This document shows, one piece after another, positions 48,331 through 56,887 of a DNA stretch of 64,000 bases. The notes beneath the pieces were generated by a model that did no database searches, was not told where the DNA came from, and was given only the letters and a program-made list of their open reading frames with translations. This DNA comes from Flemingiibacterium sp045579745 (lineage in GTDB: Bacteria; Bacillota; Clostridia; Oscillospirales; CAG-272), in assembly GCA_045579745.1 (NCBI GenBank), contig JAZNMQ010000072.1, forward strand, positions 1 to 64,000, read 5' to 3'. A program made the position numbers and the translations under genes. The stretch's first letter is position 1. Each line of letters opens with the position of its first letter.

Positions 48331-48918
48331 ATGGAACATATACTTATAAGCCCCGGCAAATTAAAATTGATGCTTACAAAGCACGACCTTGATAGATATA
48401 AGCTCGACTGTGACGAGATCGATAACGAAAATGCACTTTCAAGAAACTCTTTTCGCGAGCTGTTTGATGATGTGAAGCGCGTATCGGGCTTCGATGCAAC
48501 GGATGACAAGGTGTTCATTCAGTTTTACCCATCGCGCGATGGCGGAGCGGAGATCTACATAACAAGGCTGAGAGAGAAGAAGCCGTGCGAATGTGAATAC
48601 GGTGATGCAAGCATTCGTATCATGTCGGTTTGCAGCTTTGAATCTATGCAGCGCATGCTTGAAGCGTGTGCACATATGTCGGGGGCTCTGCCGTATGAAA
48701 GCTCGGCGTGGAGCGGAGAGGGGAAGTATTTTCTGATCTGCGAGGATCAGGTGACCTGTTATGACTATCTCCACGGCAACAGACCGCTTGAAAAACGCAA
48801 ATTTATTGGCGATTATGGACATATTATATCTGATCAAACTGCTATAAATTATGTAAAAGAGCATTGTTTTTGCTTTTGTGAAAAAAATGCTGTTAAAATT
48901 CTTTCGAATATGGTATAA
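48331..48918 (+). CDS. MecA-like adaptor protein
   Basis: 195 aa behind GAAAGGACA. The N-terminus KLKLMLTKHDLDRYKLDCDEID and SRNSFRELFDDVKRVSGF match the MecA adaptor family (PF05389), which hands substrates to the ClpC/ClpP protease and in Bacillus controls competence. The C-terminal part (SFESMQRMLEACAHMSGA, KYFLICEDQ) fits the ClpC-binding alpha/beta domain. Single gene; cytoplasmic. The function in this organism is inferred from the family. Confidence 0.7.
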   Translation: MEHILISPGKLKLMLTKHDLDRYKLDCDEIDNENALSRNSFRELFDDVKRVSGFDATDDKVFIQFYPSRDGGAEIYITRLREKKPCECEYGDASIRIMSVCSFESMQRMLEACAHMSGALPYESSAWSGEGKYFLICEDQVTCYDYLHGNRPLEKRKFIGDYGHIISDQTAINYVKEHCFCFCEKNAVKILSNMV

Positions 48919-48974
48919 TATAATTTGGTATAATATAGTTAATATTAATCCATCGCTCGAAAGGACTGAATCAA

Positions 48975-49538
48975 ATGAACTGGGAAGAGCTTGAAAGCTC
49001 GTGCGAAGCTTGCCGGAGGTGCCCACTTGGCGAAACTCGAACAAAGCTCGTGTTTGGCACGGGAAACAGGTCAGCGCGGCTGATGTTTATCGGTGAAGCT
49101 CCGGGTGAAAAAGAGGATCTGTCTGGAATACCGTTTGTCGGTGCGGCAGGAAAGCTGCTCGACCGCTTCCTCGAGGCTGTAGATATTTCGCGCGAGGATG
49201 TTTATATAGCAAACATTTTGAAATGCAGACCGCCGAGGAACCGCGATCCGCTTCCCACGGAGGAGGACGCGTGCATAGATTGGCTTCGTGAGCAGGTAAA
49301 GCTTGTCAGACCTGAGCTTATAGTATGCCTTGGGCGGATTTCGGCGATGAAGTTAATTAAACCCGATTTCAAGATAACGAAGGAGCACGGAATATGGTTT
49401 GAGCGCGGTGGTTACCGCATGTGTGCGCTCTATCATCCGTCCGCGCTCCTGCGTGACCCGAAAAAGAAGGAAGACATGCTTGCCGACATGAAGATGCTGA
49501 AGGCGGAGCTTGATAAAACAGTCGGAGGTATGGCTTGA
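48975..49538 (+). CDS. Type 4 uracil-DNA glycosylase
   Basis: 187 aa behind CGAAAGGAC. Family 4 marks: cysteines C13, C16, C84 and C100 for a [4Fe-4S] cluster, the GEAPGEKED active-site loop at about 40-48, and YHPSALLRD near 156. It removes uracil from DNA in base-excision repair. It is the first gene of a chain of seven, and its TGA overlaps the ATG of the asparaginase gene (TGATG). Two TATAAT boxes lie at 48914-48919 and 48929-48934. Confidence 0.9.
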   Translation: MNWEELESSCEACRRCPLGETRTKLVFGTGNRSARLMFIGEAPGEKEDLSGIPFVGAAGKLLDRFLEAVDISREDVYIANILKCRPPRNRDPLPTEEDACIDWLREQVKLVRPELIVCLGRISAMKLIKPDFKITKEHGIWFERGGYRMCALYHPSALLRDPKKKEDMLADMKMLKAELDKTVGGMA

Positions 49539-50572
49539 TGAAGGTTTTGCTTTTCATGACGGGCGGAACTATCTGCTCGTTTAGCAATGAGTTCGGGCAT
49601 CTTGCTTCCAATACTGACGAGGCGGTTCCGGTTCTTGTTGACCATCTTCGCGACGAGGGCTATGAGGACGTGGAATTTGAAGTCGTTCGGGCTCTTGACA
49701 CACTCAGCGAGAATATGACGTTTTCAAAGCTGAATTTAATCCTTGACGCATTCAGGGAGCTTGAAGGACGCATCGATTCGTTCGACGGGGTGATAATCGC
49801 ACACGGAACGGATACTCTTGCATATACATCAAGCCTGCTTGCACTCGCGCTTGCAGGATATTCAAAAAAGCCTATTTTCCTCGTTTCAAGCAACCGGACA
49901 CTTTCCGACCCGAGCGCGAACGGACATGCCAATTTCAGAGCGGCGGTTGACCTTATAGCCAACAATTTCGGAGCCGGAGTTTATGTGCCATACCGTAATT
50001 CAGACGGTGTGATGTACATTCACCACGGTGCGCATTTGAAGCAGTGTGCGAACTTTACCGATGATTTTTACTCATACGATATGATGCCGATAGGTGAGGC
50101 AAGACCGTATAGCATAGCTGTAGAATATCCGCTCCTTTCAAGCCTTGGCAGTCTTTGTGACTGCGTTGTGCGTGTCGAGCCGTATGTCGGACTTGACTAT
50201 TCGATATATAATTTCCCAAAGCGGATCCGCGCGGTGCTTCACGGAAGCTATCACTCGGCGACCGCTTGTATTGAAAGACGGCATTCGGGACAAGCCTTTT
50301 CTTCACGCTCACTGATTTATCTGTTAGACAGATGCAAATGCGATGGAATTGACGTGTTCTTAACACCGCTCAAGGCCTCGCAAAAAAGTGATATGGCAGG
50401 CTCTTATTACACGATGGTAGACCTTATTTCGCATGGTATCAAGCCGATATTTTCAATGACGAGCGAATGCGCGTACATGAAATTGGCGCTCGCATACTCG
50501 CTCGGATACGAACGGGAGGAGGTAGAGCTTTTCCTCGAACGCGAAATTGCGTCGGAAAAGCTTGACTATTGA
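49538..50572 (+). CDS. ansA: L-asparaginase, type I
   Basis: 344 aa. Catalytic motifs are FMTGGTICSF near the start (first threonine) and VIIAHGTDTLAYT near residue 90. There is no signal peptide, so it is the cytoplasmic type that turns asparagine into aspartate and ammonia. It is translationally coupled at both ends: its ATG overlaps the udg stop and its TGA overlaps the next ATG. Aspartate is a pyrimidine precursor, which may explain its place ahead of the pyr genes, although pyrB is not here. Confidence 0.9.
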   Translation: MKVLLFMTGGTICSFSNEFGHLASNTDEAVPVLVDHLRDEGYEDVEFEVVRALDTLSENMTFSKLNLILDAFRELEGRIDSFDGVIIAHGTDTLAYTSSLLALALAGYSKKPIFLVSSNRTLSDPSANGHANFRAAVDLIANNFGAGVYVPYRNSDGVMYIHHGAHLKQCANFTDDFYSYDMMPIGEARPYSIAVEYPLLSSLGSLCDCVVRVEPYVGLDYSIYNFPKRIRAVLHGSYHSATACIERRHSGQAFSSRSLIYLLDRCKCDGIDVFLTPLKASQKSDMAGSYYTMVDLISHGIKPIFSMTSECAYMKLALAYSLGYEREEVELFLEREIASEKLDY

Positions 50573-51210
50573 TGAAAAAAATGAAATACAAGATCATTGC
50601 GTCGGATTCGCTTTATCGAAGAATGCTGAAGCTTGAGCTTGATAGGCTCGGCTTTATCGAAGCGGGGGATGACGCGAACGATTACCAGGTGCTGTTAGCT
50701 GAGGGGCTCACAGAGCTTCCACCGGTCAGACGTCTTCGAGGAGCTGTATTTATTGACTGCGGACTTCTTATGGCAACGCTTCCCGAGCAGGTTAAGGTGC
50801 TTTTGCTTGAACGCCCGTTTTCGCTTTTGGAGCTTCGTGAGTTTTTGTGTGAGCTCGCGGAAAAGAGCTTGCTGACCGAATCTGATGACAATCAGCTTAT
50901 TATTTCCCGTGAGGACCTGACCGTCACATACGGCGAGCATGTAATTAAGCTGACACCGCGTGAGTTCAATCTGCTCGATTATCTTCACTCGCGCCCCGGA
51001 ACAATCGTACGACGTTCCGAGCTTCTTCGTGAGCTGTGGAAGGATGAAAATGCACGCGATACAAACGTAGTCGATGTATATGTTCGCTTTTTGCGCTCAA
51101 AGCTCGATGAACCGCTTGGGGTGAGGCTGATACGCGCTGTCCGAGGCGAGGGCTATGTTTACTCGTACGAAAACGAAATGGCGCAGCCTATGGCGGGCGC
51201 TCACGAGTGA
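50572..51210 (+). CDS. OmpR-type winged-helix regulator with degenerate receiver
   Basis: 212 aa. The C-terminal 100 residues are a PhoB/OmpR effector domain (VIKLTPREFNLLDYLHSRPGTIVRRSELL, DTNVVDVYVRFLRSKLDE, IRAVRGEGYVYSYE). The N-terminal half has the size and secondary-structure pattern of a receiver but lacks the phosphorylatable aspartate and the usual lysine. It probably works without phosphorylation. It overlaps ansA by one base and stands 15 bp before pyrC, so it may sense a metabolite and control this same operon. Confidence 0.8.
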   Translation: MKKMKYKIIASDSLYRRMLKLELDRLGFIEAGDDANDYQVLLAEGLTELPPVRRLRGAVFIDCGLLMATLPEQVKVLLLERPFSLLELREFLCELAEKSLLTESDDNQLIISREDLTVTYGEHVIKLTPREFNLLDYLHSRPGTIVRRSELLRELWKDENARDTNVVDVYVRFLRSKLDEPLGVRLIRAVRGEGYVYSYENEMAQPMAGAHE

Positions 51211-51225
51211 GAGGTGTAAGCTTGA

Positions 51226-52512
51226 ATGAATAATTACGATCTGCTTATAGACAATGCTAAAATTATCGGATCAAACGGCTCCGATACAGTTTGCCGCATT
51301 GCGGTAAAGGATGGGAAAATTGCCGCTATTCTTAGCTGTGATGAGGGCGAAATCAAGGCTGACGAAGTAATTGACGCTGACGGTAAATACATAATTCCCG
51401 GGCTAATTGACCTGCATGTGCATTTTCGCGAGCCGGGACTTGAGTATAAGGAGGATATCGCAAGCGGTTCACGATGTGCCGCGGCAGGCGGTGTAACATC
51501 CGTTTTTACTATGCCGAACACCAAGCCGGTTTGCGATAACGAAGAGGTTCTCTCTTATATCCAAAATAAAGCACATATCGCCGATTGCCGTGTGCATCAG
51601 TTAGCGGCGATCACAAAGGGACTTGAAAGCAAGGAGCTTTGCGATATGGTTTCGCTTGCAAAGGCAGGCGCGGCGGCGTTTTCCGACGACGGAAAGCCCG
51701 TTATGACGGCGAAGCTTCTGCGTGATGCGATGAAGCTTGCGGCAGAAAACGACCTTCTTATCATGTCGCACTGCGAGGATATGTCACTTGCATCGGGCGG
51801 CGCGATAAACGAGGGTGAGATAGCTGAGCGACTTGGGCTTGGCGGAATATCGAATCTCTCGGAGGATATCGCGATCGAGCGGGATATTATGGTTGCTGAG
51901 GAAACGGGGTGCAGACTGCATATCTGCCATGTTTCAACTCGCGGCGGTGTTGACTGCATTCGCAGGGCAAAGGCACGCGGAGTTCGTGTTACCGCTGAAA
52001 CCTGCCCTCACTATTTCATTCTGACTGACGAGGCTGTGCTGAAATACGGCTCAAACGCTAAGATGAACCCTCCGCTTCGAAGCCGCGATGATGTTGAAGC
52101 GATAATTGAGGGAATAAAGGACGGAACGCTTGACTGCATATCGACCGACCATGCTCCGCATTCGAAAGAGGAAAAATGCGAGGATATTGCAAAATCCCTC
52201 AACGGAATAATCGGCTTGCAAACATCGTTTATCGCCTCCTATACAGCGCTTGTCGCAAACGGTCACATTAGCGCGCATAAGCTTATTTCGCTGATGTCGG
52301 CAAACCCTGCGCATATTACCGGCCTTGATAAGCTGGGGCTCGGAAGAATCGACCTCGGATGTCCTGCAGATTTTGCGCTCGTGACGCTCGGATGTGAGAA
52401 CAAGGTTCTCGAATCCGATCTGCGCGGAAAATCGACCAATACGCCGTTTATCGGCATGACATTCAAAGCGAAAATTGAGGCTACATTCGTTAACGGAATC
52501 AGAAAGTATTAA
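51226..52512 (+). CDS. pyrC: Dihydroorotase
   Basis: 428 aa, class I. Zinc-binding DLHVHFREPG lies at residues 59-68, and the metal histidines occur in IMSHCEDMSL, LHICHVSTRGG and the aspartate in CISTDHAPH. It closes carbamoyl-aspartate to dihydroorotate in pyrimidine synthesis. It sits between the regulator and pyrF with gaps of 15 and 21 bp. Confidence 0.95.
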   Translation: MNNYDLLIDNAKIIGSNGSDTVCRIAVKDGKIAAILSCDEGEIKADEVIDADGKYIIPGLIDLHVHFREPGLEYKEDIASGSRCAAAGGVTSVFTMPNTKPVCDNEEVLSYIQNKAHIADCRVHQLAAITKGLESKELCDMVSLAKAGAAAFSDDGKPVMTAKLLRDAMKLAAENDLLIMSHCEDMSLASGGAINEGEIAERLGLGGISNLSEDIAIERDIMVAEETGCRLHICHVSTRGGVDCIRRAKARGVRVTAETCPHYFILTDEAVLKYGSNAKMNPPLRSRDDVEAIIEGIKDGTLDCISTDHAPHSKEEKCEDIAKSLNGIIGLQTSFIASYTALVANGHISAHKLISLMSANPAHITGLDKLGLGRIDLGCPADFALVTLGCENKVLESDLRGKSTNTPFIGMTFKAKIEATFVNGIRKY

Positions 52513-52533
52513 TTTTGAAAGGATATAAACACT

Positions 52534-53448
52534 ATGTCATTTGAACCGCTTATTCAAAAAATCAAGGAAAAAAACAATCCTACCGTTATGGGACTTGATC
52601 CCGTTCTCGATTATATCCCGATGCACATTCGCGATGCGGCTGTAAAGGAATTTGGCGATACCTTCAAGGCGGCAGGCGAAGCGATTTTCAACTTCAACAA
52701 GGGTCTTATTGATGCAGCGGCAGAGCTTGTACCTGCTGTAAAGCCTCAGTCCGCGTTCTATGAGATGTACGGAATCGAGGGACTTATCGCTCTTGAGCGC
52801 ACGATCGAATATGCAAAAAATGCAGGACTTTATGTTATTCTCGATGTAAAGCGCAACGATATCGGCTCGACTGCCGAGGCATATGCCAATGCCTTTATCG
52901 GTGAAACCCAGCTCTTTTCGTCTGCCGCAAAGGCAACTCCCGTTGACTGCGTAACGGTAAATCCTTACCTCGGAATTGACGGAGTTAAGCCGTTTATCGA
53001 CACTGCCGCTAAATTCGACAAATCGATGTTCATCCTTGTTAAGACCTCAAATAAATCCTCGGGCGATTTCCAGGACCTCGAAATCGGCGATACGACCCTT
53101 TATCGCAAGGTCGGAGCAAAGGTTGAGGAATGGGGAATGCCTTACATCTCCGAGTCGGGCTACAGCCCCTGCGGAGCGGTCGTCGGCGCGACATATCCGA
53201 AACAGCTCACCGAGCTTCGTGCCGCAATGCCTCACACATTTTTCCTGATTCCCGGCTACGGCGCGCAGGGCGGTGCGGCTAATGACATCGCAGGCGCGTT
53301 TGATAAAAATAAGTCCGGCGCAATCGTAAACTCCTCCCGTGCACTCATGTGCGCTTACAAGACAGCAAAGGACGATGGAACAAACTACCAAAAATGTACG
53401 CGCGACGCTGTCATCGCAATGCGTGATGATATCTGCTCCGTACTTTAA
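52534..53448 (+). CDS. pyrF: Orotidine 5'-phosphate decarboxylase, type 2
   Basis: 304 aa, the longer type 2 form, behind TTGAAAGGAT. The catalytic motif is VILDVKRNDIGSTAEAYANAF near residue 103, with TVNPYLGIDGVKPF and FLIPGYGAQGG following. It decarboxylates OMP to UMP, the last step of the pathway. pyrE (the step before) is not in the window. Confidence 0.95.
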   Translation: MSFEPLIQKIKEKNNPTVMGLDPVLDYIPMHIRDAAVKEFGDTFKAAGEAIFNFNKGLIDAAAELVPAVKPQSAFYEMYGIEGLIALERTIEYAKNAGLYVILDVKRNDIGSTAEAYANAFIGETQLFSSAAKATPVDCVTVNPYLGIDGVKPFIDTAAKFDKSMFILVKTSNKSSGDFQDLEIGDTTLYRKVGAKVEEWGMPYISESGYSPCGAVVGATYPKQLTELRAAMPHTFFLIPGYGAQGGAANDIAGAFDKNKSGAIVNSSRALMCAYKTAKDDGTNYQKCTRDAVIAMRDDICSVL

Positions 53449-53466
53449 TAAAGTGAGGAAACCTAT

Positions 53467-54252
53467 ATGAGTCTGAAAGATAACGGAAAAATCATCTCCA
53501 ATCGACGCATAACCGAAGCTGCGCAGCTTTACGATATGCTCATCGAATGCCCCGAAATCGCAAGAGAGGCGATGCCGGGTCAAATCGTTCATGTGCTTTG
53601 CGGAGAGGGAACAACTCTTCGCCGTCCGATATCCATCTGCGAGTGCGAGGGCGATTGTATTCGTCTTTGCTATGAGGTTCGCGGAAAGGGAACCGATTGG
53701 ATGGCAAGAAGAAAAGAGGGCGACACAATCAGCCTGCTTGGTGCGCTCGGACGCGGCTTTACTCAGAAAAAAGGCGCGCACGCTCTGCTCGTTGGCGGCG
53801 GAATCGGCATATATCCGCTTCTTTCAATCGGAAAGGCTTGCGACAGTGCAAAGGCGGCATTCGGATTCCGCACAGCATCGCTTATCAATTCCACCGAGCT
53901 TTTCACCTCGCACGGTATTGACGTCGAGGTCATTACTGACGACGGTTCAAGCGGCAGAAAGGGTTTCGTAACAGAGCTTGTCAAGGACGCGCTGGCAACG
54001 GGTGAGATTGATATCGTTTATGTTTGCGGCCCACGTCCGATGATGGCTGCAGTTGCGGCAATCTGTGAGGAAGCCGGAGTAAAATGCGAGGTTTCTATGG
54101 AAGAACGCATGGGATGCGGCGTCGGTGCTTGCCTTGCGTGCGTTTGCAAGACGATGTTTGTAGACAATCAGGGCGTGACCGGAGAAAAATACAAGCGTGT
54201 TTGCATTGACGGTCCCGTGTTCGATTCAAAAGAAATTATCTGGAGGGCATAA
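53467..54252 (+). CDS. pyrK: Dihydroorotate dehydrogenase electron-transfer subunit
   Basis: 261 aa. FAD-binding RRPISICE near residue 52, NAD-binding LLVGGGIGIYPLL near 110, and the [2Fe-2S] cluster cysteines in ERMGCGVGACLACVCK and a later C (KRVCIDGPVF). It carries electrons from dihydroorotate, via PyrD, to NAD. It lies directly before pyrD (1 bp between them). Confidence 0.95.
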   Translation: MSLKDNGKIISNRRITEAAQLYDMLIECPEIAREAMPGQIVHVLCGEGTTLRRPISICECEGDCIRLCYEVRGKGTDWMARRKEGDTISLLGALGRGFTQKKGAHALLVGGGIGIYPLLSIGKACDSAKAAFGFRTASLINSTELFTSHGIDVEVITDDGSSGRKGFVTELVKDALATGEIDIVYVCGPRPMMAAVAAICEEAGVKCEVSMEERMGCGVGACLACVCKTMFVDNQGVTGEKYKRVCIDGPVFDSKEIIWRA

Positions 54253-54253
54253 A

Positions 54254-55162
54254 ATGGATTTGTCAGTAAATTTTGCAGGTGTAACACTCAAAAATCCCGT
54301 AGTAACCGTTTCGGGAACCTGTGGCTTTGGCGCAGAATATTCGCCCTACTATTTGCCCGAACAGCTCGGTGCGATTGCCGTTAAGGGCATGACCTTAGCT
54401 CCAAGACTCGGCAACCCTCCGCCTCGAATTGCAGAAACACCCTCGGGTATATTAAACAGCATCGGACTTCAGAATCCGGGCGTTGAGTCGTTTATCGAAA
54501 ACGACCTTCCCGATTTAAAGGCAGACGGAGCAACCGTTATTGCGAATATTTCGGGCTCAACCATCGCCGATTATTGCCGCGTTGCCGAAATATTGTCCGA
54601 AACTGAGGTTGATTTTATCGAGATGAACATCTCCTGCCCGAATGTTAAAGAGGGCGGCGTAGCGTTCGGTACAAACGCAAAAACGATTCACGAAATCACC
54701 TCAGAGGTTAAAAAGCACTCTACAAAGCCGATAATCGTAAAGCTTTCACCGAACGTAACCGACATCACGGAGATGGCGCGTGCGGCTGAAGCGGGCGGTG
54801 CGAATGCACTCAGCCTTATCAATACGCTTCTCGGAATGCGCATTGACATCAAAACGAAGCGTCCGATTCTTCACAACAATGTTGGCGGACTATCGGGCCC
54901 TGCTGTGTTCCCCGTTGCGGTTCGAATGATATGGCAGGTCAGAAACGCTGTAAGCCTGCCGATTCTCGGAATGGGTGGCGTTGCAAGTGCCGAGGATGCA
55001 ATCGAAATGCTCATTGCAGGAGCAGATGTGATAGGCGTTGGAACAGCGATGTTCCCGAATCCCTATCTGCCGCTTGAGATAATCGACGGAATTGCGAAAT
55101 ATATGGAAGAAAACGGCATTAAGAATGTCGCAGATATTTCGGCAACCGTCAAGCCTTGGTAA
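54254..55162 (+). CDS. pyrD: Dihydroorotate dehydrogenase, class 1B catalytic subunit
   Basis: 302 aa from the ATG at 54254 (GGAGGGCAT upstream). The active-site cysteine lies in MNISCPNVKEGG near residue 131, and FMN contacts in the LSLINTLLGM and GLSGPAVFPVAVRM stretches and in GMGGVASAEDA. With PyrK it oxidises dihydroorotate to orotate using NAD. It is the last gene of the udg-to-pyrD chain; a compound hairpin terminator follows. Confidence 0.95.
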   Translation: MDLSVNFAGVTLKNPVVTVSGTCGFGAEYSPYYLPEQLGAIAVKGMTLAPRLGNPPPRIAETPSGILNSIGLQNPGVESFIENDLPDLKADGATVIANISGSTIADYCRVAEILSETEVDFIEMNISCPNVKEGGVAFGTNAKTIHEITSEVKKHSTKPIIVKLSPNVTDITEMARAAEAGGANALSLINTLLGMRIDIKTKRPILHNNVGGLSGPAVFPVAVRMIWQVRNAVSLPILGMGGVASAEDAIEMLIAGADVIGVGTAMFPNPYLPLEIIDGIAKYMEENGIKNVADISATVKPW

Positions 55163-55176
55163 GCTGATATAAGTAA

Positions 55177-55226
55177 AAGGAGCTGTCGCCTGCGCGAAAT
55201 TGCGCGGTGCGACAGCTCCTTGTTTG
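55177..55226. terminator. Compound terminator between pyrD and the gamma-subunit gene
   Basis: AAGGAGCTGTCGC (55177-55189) and GCGACAGCTCCTT (55209-55221), perfect, enclosing an inner GCGC/GCGC hairpin. The AGGAGCTGT core recurs in the hairpins at 31.5 and 61.3 kb. Confidence 0.8.
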
Positions 55227-55234
55227 ATTATATA

Positions 55235-55447
55235 TTAGTTGCTGCTTGCGTCTTCATCCTTGGGCTTCTTTGAAAAGAGCTTGTTAAGAGCGACTGTTAC
55301 GCCCCAAATAACGCCGATAACGATGAAGATTCCGAGCATGCCCATTCCCATGTAGCTGAGGTTTGAAACAAAGTTGAGCGGCTCGAACATTATCTCGGAG
55401 GAAGCAGTTTCTACGACCTCTTCAATTGCTGTTGTCATGTCTTCCAT
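55235..55447 (-). CDS. OadG-like small gamma subunit of a sodium-pump decarboxylase
   Basis: 70 aa behind GGAGGGTC. One membrane helix (YMGMGMLGIFIVIGVIWGVTVALNKLF, about residues 31-57) is followed by a short charged tail (SKKPKDEDASSN), the outline of OadG/gamma subunits. It lies 15 bp downstream of the beta-subunit gene. The N-terminus is longer and more acidic than in standard OadG. It would help assemble the pump in the membrane. The family call rests on topology and neighbour. Confidence 0.65.
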   Translation of the reverse strand: MEDMTTAIEEVVETASSEIMFEPLNFVSNLSYMGMGMLGIFIVIGVIWGVTVALNKLFSKKPKDEDASSN

Positions 55448-55462
55448 TGTTCTGACCCTCCT

Positions 55463-56596
55463 TTACAGCAAGAAATTGAGTATCAGACCGCCTGCGATAA
55501 CAGATGCGACCTGACCTGAAACGTTAACACCGATGGACTGCATAAGAAGGAAGTTCTGAGGGTCTTCCTTGAGTCCCATCTTGTGAACGATGCGACCTGA
55601 CATCGGGAATGCAGAGATACCTGCCGCACCGATCATCGGGTTGATTTTTTCCTTTAGGAAAAGATTCAGGACCTTTGCGAAAATTACTCCGCCTGCGGTG
55701 TCGAAAACGAATGCGAAAAGACCGAGTCCGAGGATGAGCAGAGTATCAACCTTTAAGAACTGCTCAGCCTGCATCTGTGATGCAATTGTGATGCCGAGGA
55801 AGATCGTGATAAGGTTTGCAAGCACCTTCTGAGCGGTTTCAGAGAGTGAGTCGAGCACTCCGCACTCGCGAATAAGGTTTCCGAACATCAGGAAGCCTAC
55901 GAGTGAAACCGACGAGGGAGCTACACAGCCCGTTACAACGGTTATGATGATCGGGAAGAGAATGCGCGTTGTTTTGGAAACCGAGGAAGGCTTATACGGC
56001 ATGCGGATCAGACGCTCCTCCTTAGTGGTGAGAAGCTTGATTACAGGGGGCTGAATGATCGGAACCAAAGCCATGTACGAATACGCGGCTACCATGATCG
56101 CACCGACATACTGAGAATTGAGCTTTTGCGAAACTACGATAGCAGTAGGTCCGTCAGCAGCACCGATGATACCGATCGAAGCCGCATCATTGAGCGGGAA
56201 GAATATCGAAGCAAGGCAGAGTGTGAAGAAAATTCCGAACTGTGCCGCCGCACCGAATATCATAAGCTTAGGATTTGAGAGAATCGGTCCGAAGTCGATC
56301 ATTGCTCCGATGCCGATAAATAGTATTAACGGGAAAAGCTCGTTTGCAATTCCTGCGTCGTAAAGAACGCTGAGTGCGCCGTGCTCGGGAACGAGCTCGC
56401 CCACAGAGTTTTCAATCATCTGAGTGATTGCGCCCGAAGCCGGGATATTGACCATGATTGCGCCGAATCCAATTGGGAGAAGCAGAGTAGGCTCCATCTC
56501 CTTTTTGATGGCGAGGAAGATGAGAACTCCGCCGATAATCCACATTACGACCTGCTGCCAGGTCAGGGCGAAGAGGTTTTGATATAATGCTTCCAT
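55463..56596 (-). CDS. Sodium-ion-translocating decarboxylase, beta subunit
   Basis: 377 aa from the ATG at complement 56594-56596 (AAAGGGTC upstream). It is highly hydrophobic with about eleven membrane segments. Family motifs include LLLPIGFGAIMVNIP, ILFIGIGAMIDFGPILSNP, SIGIIGAADGPTAIVVSQKL (the Na+-binding region) and AAGISAFPMSGRIVHKMG. It uses decarboxylation energy to export Na+. The carboxyltransferase alpha subunit and the biotin carrier are absent here, so the substrate (oxaloacetate, methylmalonyl-CoA or glutaconyl-CoA) is unknown. Confidence 0.9.
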   Translation of the reverse strand: MEALYQNLFALTWQQVVMWIIGGVLIFLAIKKEMEPTLLLPIGFGAIMVNIPASGAITQMIENSVGELVPEHGALSVLYDAGIANELFPLILFIGIGAMIDFGPILSNPKLMIFGAAAQFGIFFTLCLASIFFPLNDAASIGIIGAADGPTAIVVSQKLNSQYVGAIMVAAYSYMALVPIIQPPVIKLLTTKEERLIRMPYKPSSVSKTTRILFPIIITVVTGCVAPSSVSLVGFLMFGNLIRECGVLDSLSETAQKVLANLITIFLGITIASQMQAEQFLKVDTLLILGLGLFAFVFDTAGGVIFAKVLNLFLKEKINPMIGAAGISAFPMSGRIVHKMGLKEDPQNFLLMQSIGVNVSGQVASVIAGGLILNFLL

Positions 56597-56660
56597 AATG
56601 ACCCTTTCTGATAAATTATTCCACTTGATGTCGTTCATCCTTGTGGTAAAGTACTATATT

Positions 56661-56689
56661 ATTATATACCAAATGCTCATTCATTGCAA
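56661..56689 (-). promoter_or_regulatory. Promoter of the beta/gamma decarboxylase genes
   Basis: On the minus strand, TTGCAA (complement of 56684-56689), 17-bp spacer, TATAAT (56661-56666). Confidence 0.6.
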
Positions 56690-56829
56690 GCAAAACCGAC
56701 ATTTATTTTTACAGCTTTGATATTTTCGTACAATATATATAATCGCTTGCCAAATACGGCAACTTAAGAAAAAAACGGCATTACTGCTGAACTTTTTGAT
56801 GATTTTTCAAAAAAATGCGATTGTTTAGA

Positions 56830-56858
56830 TTGACACATGTTTGCATGTGTGATACAAT
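56830..56858 (+). promoter_or_regulatory. Promoter of the deacetylase gene with operator-like palindrome
   Basis: TTGACA (56830-56835), 17-bp spacer, TACAAT (56853-56858). ACACATG (56833-56839) and CATGTGT (56844-56850) form a perfect palindrome across the -35/spacer, the usual place for a repressor. Confidence 0.65.
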
Positions 56859-56887
56859 AAGAAAAAATGCAAAAAGGAGAATATGTT

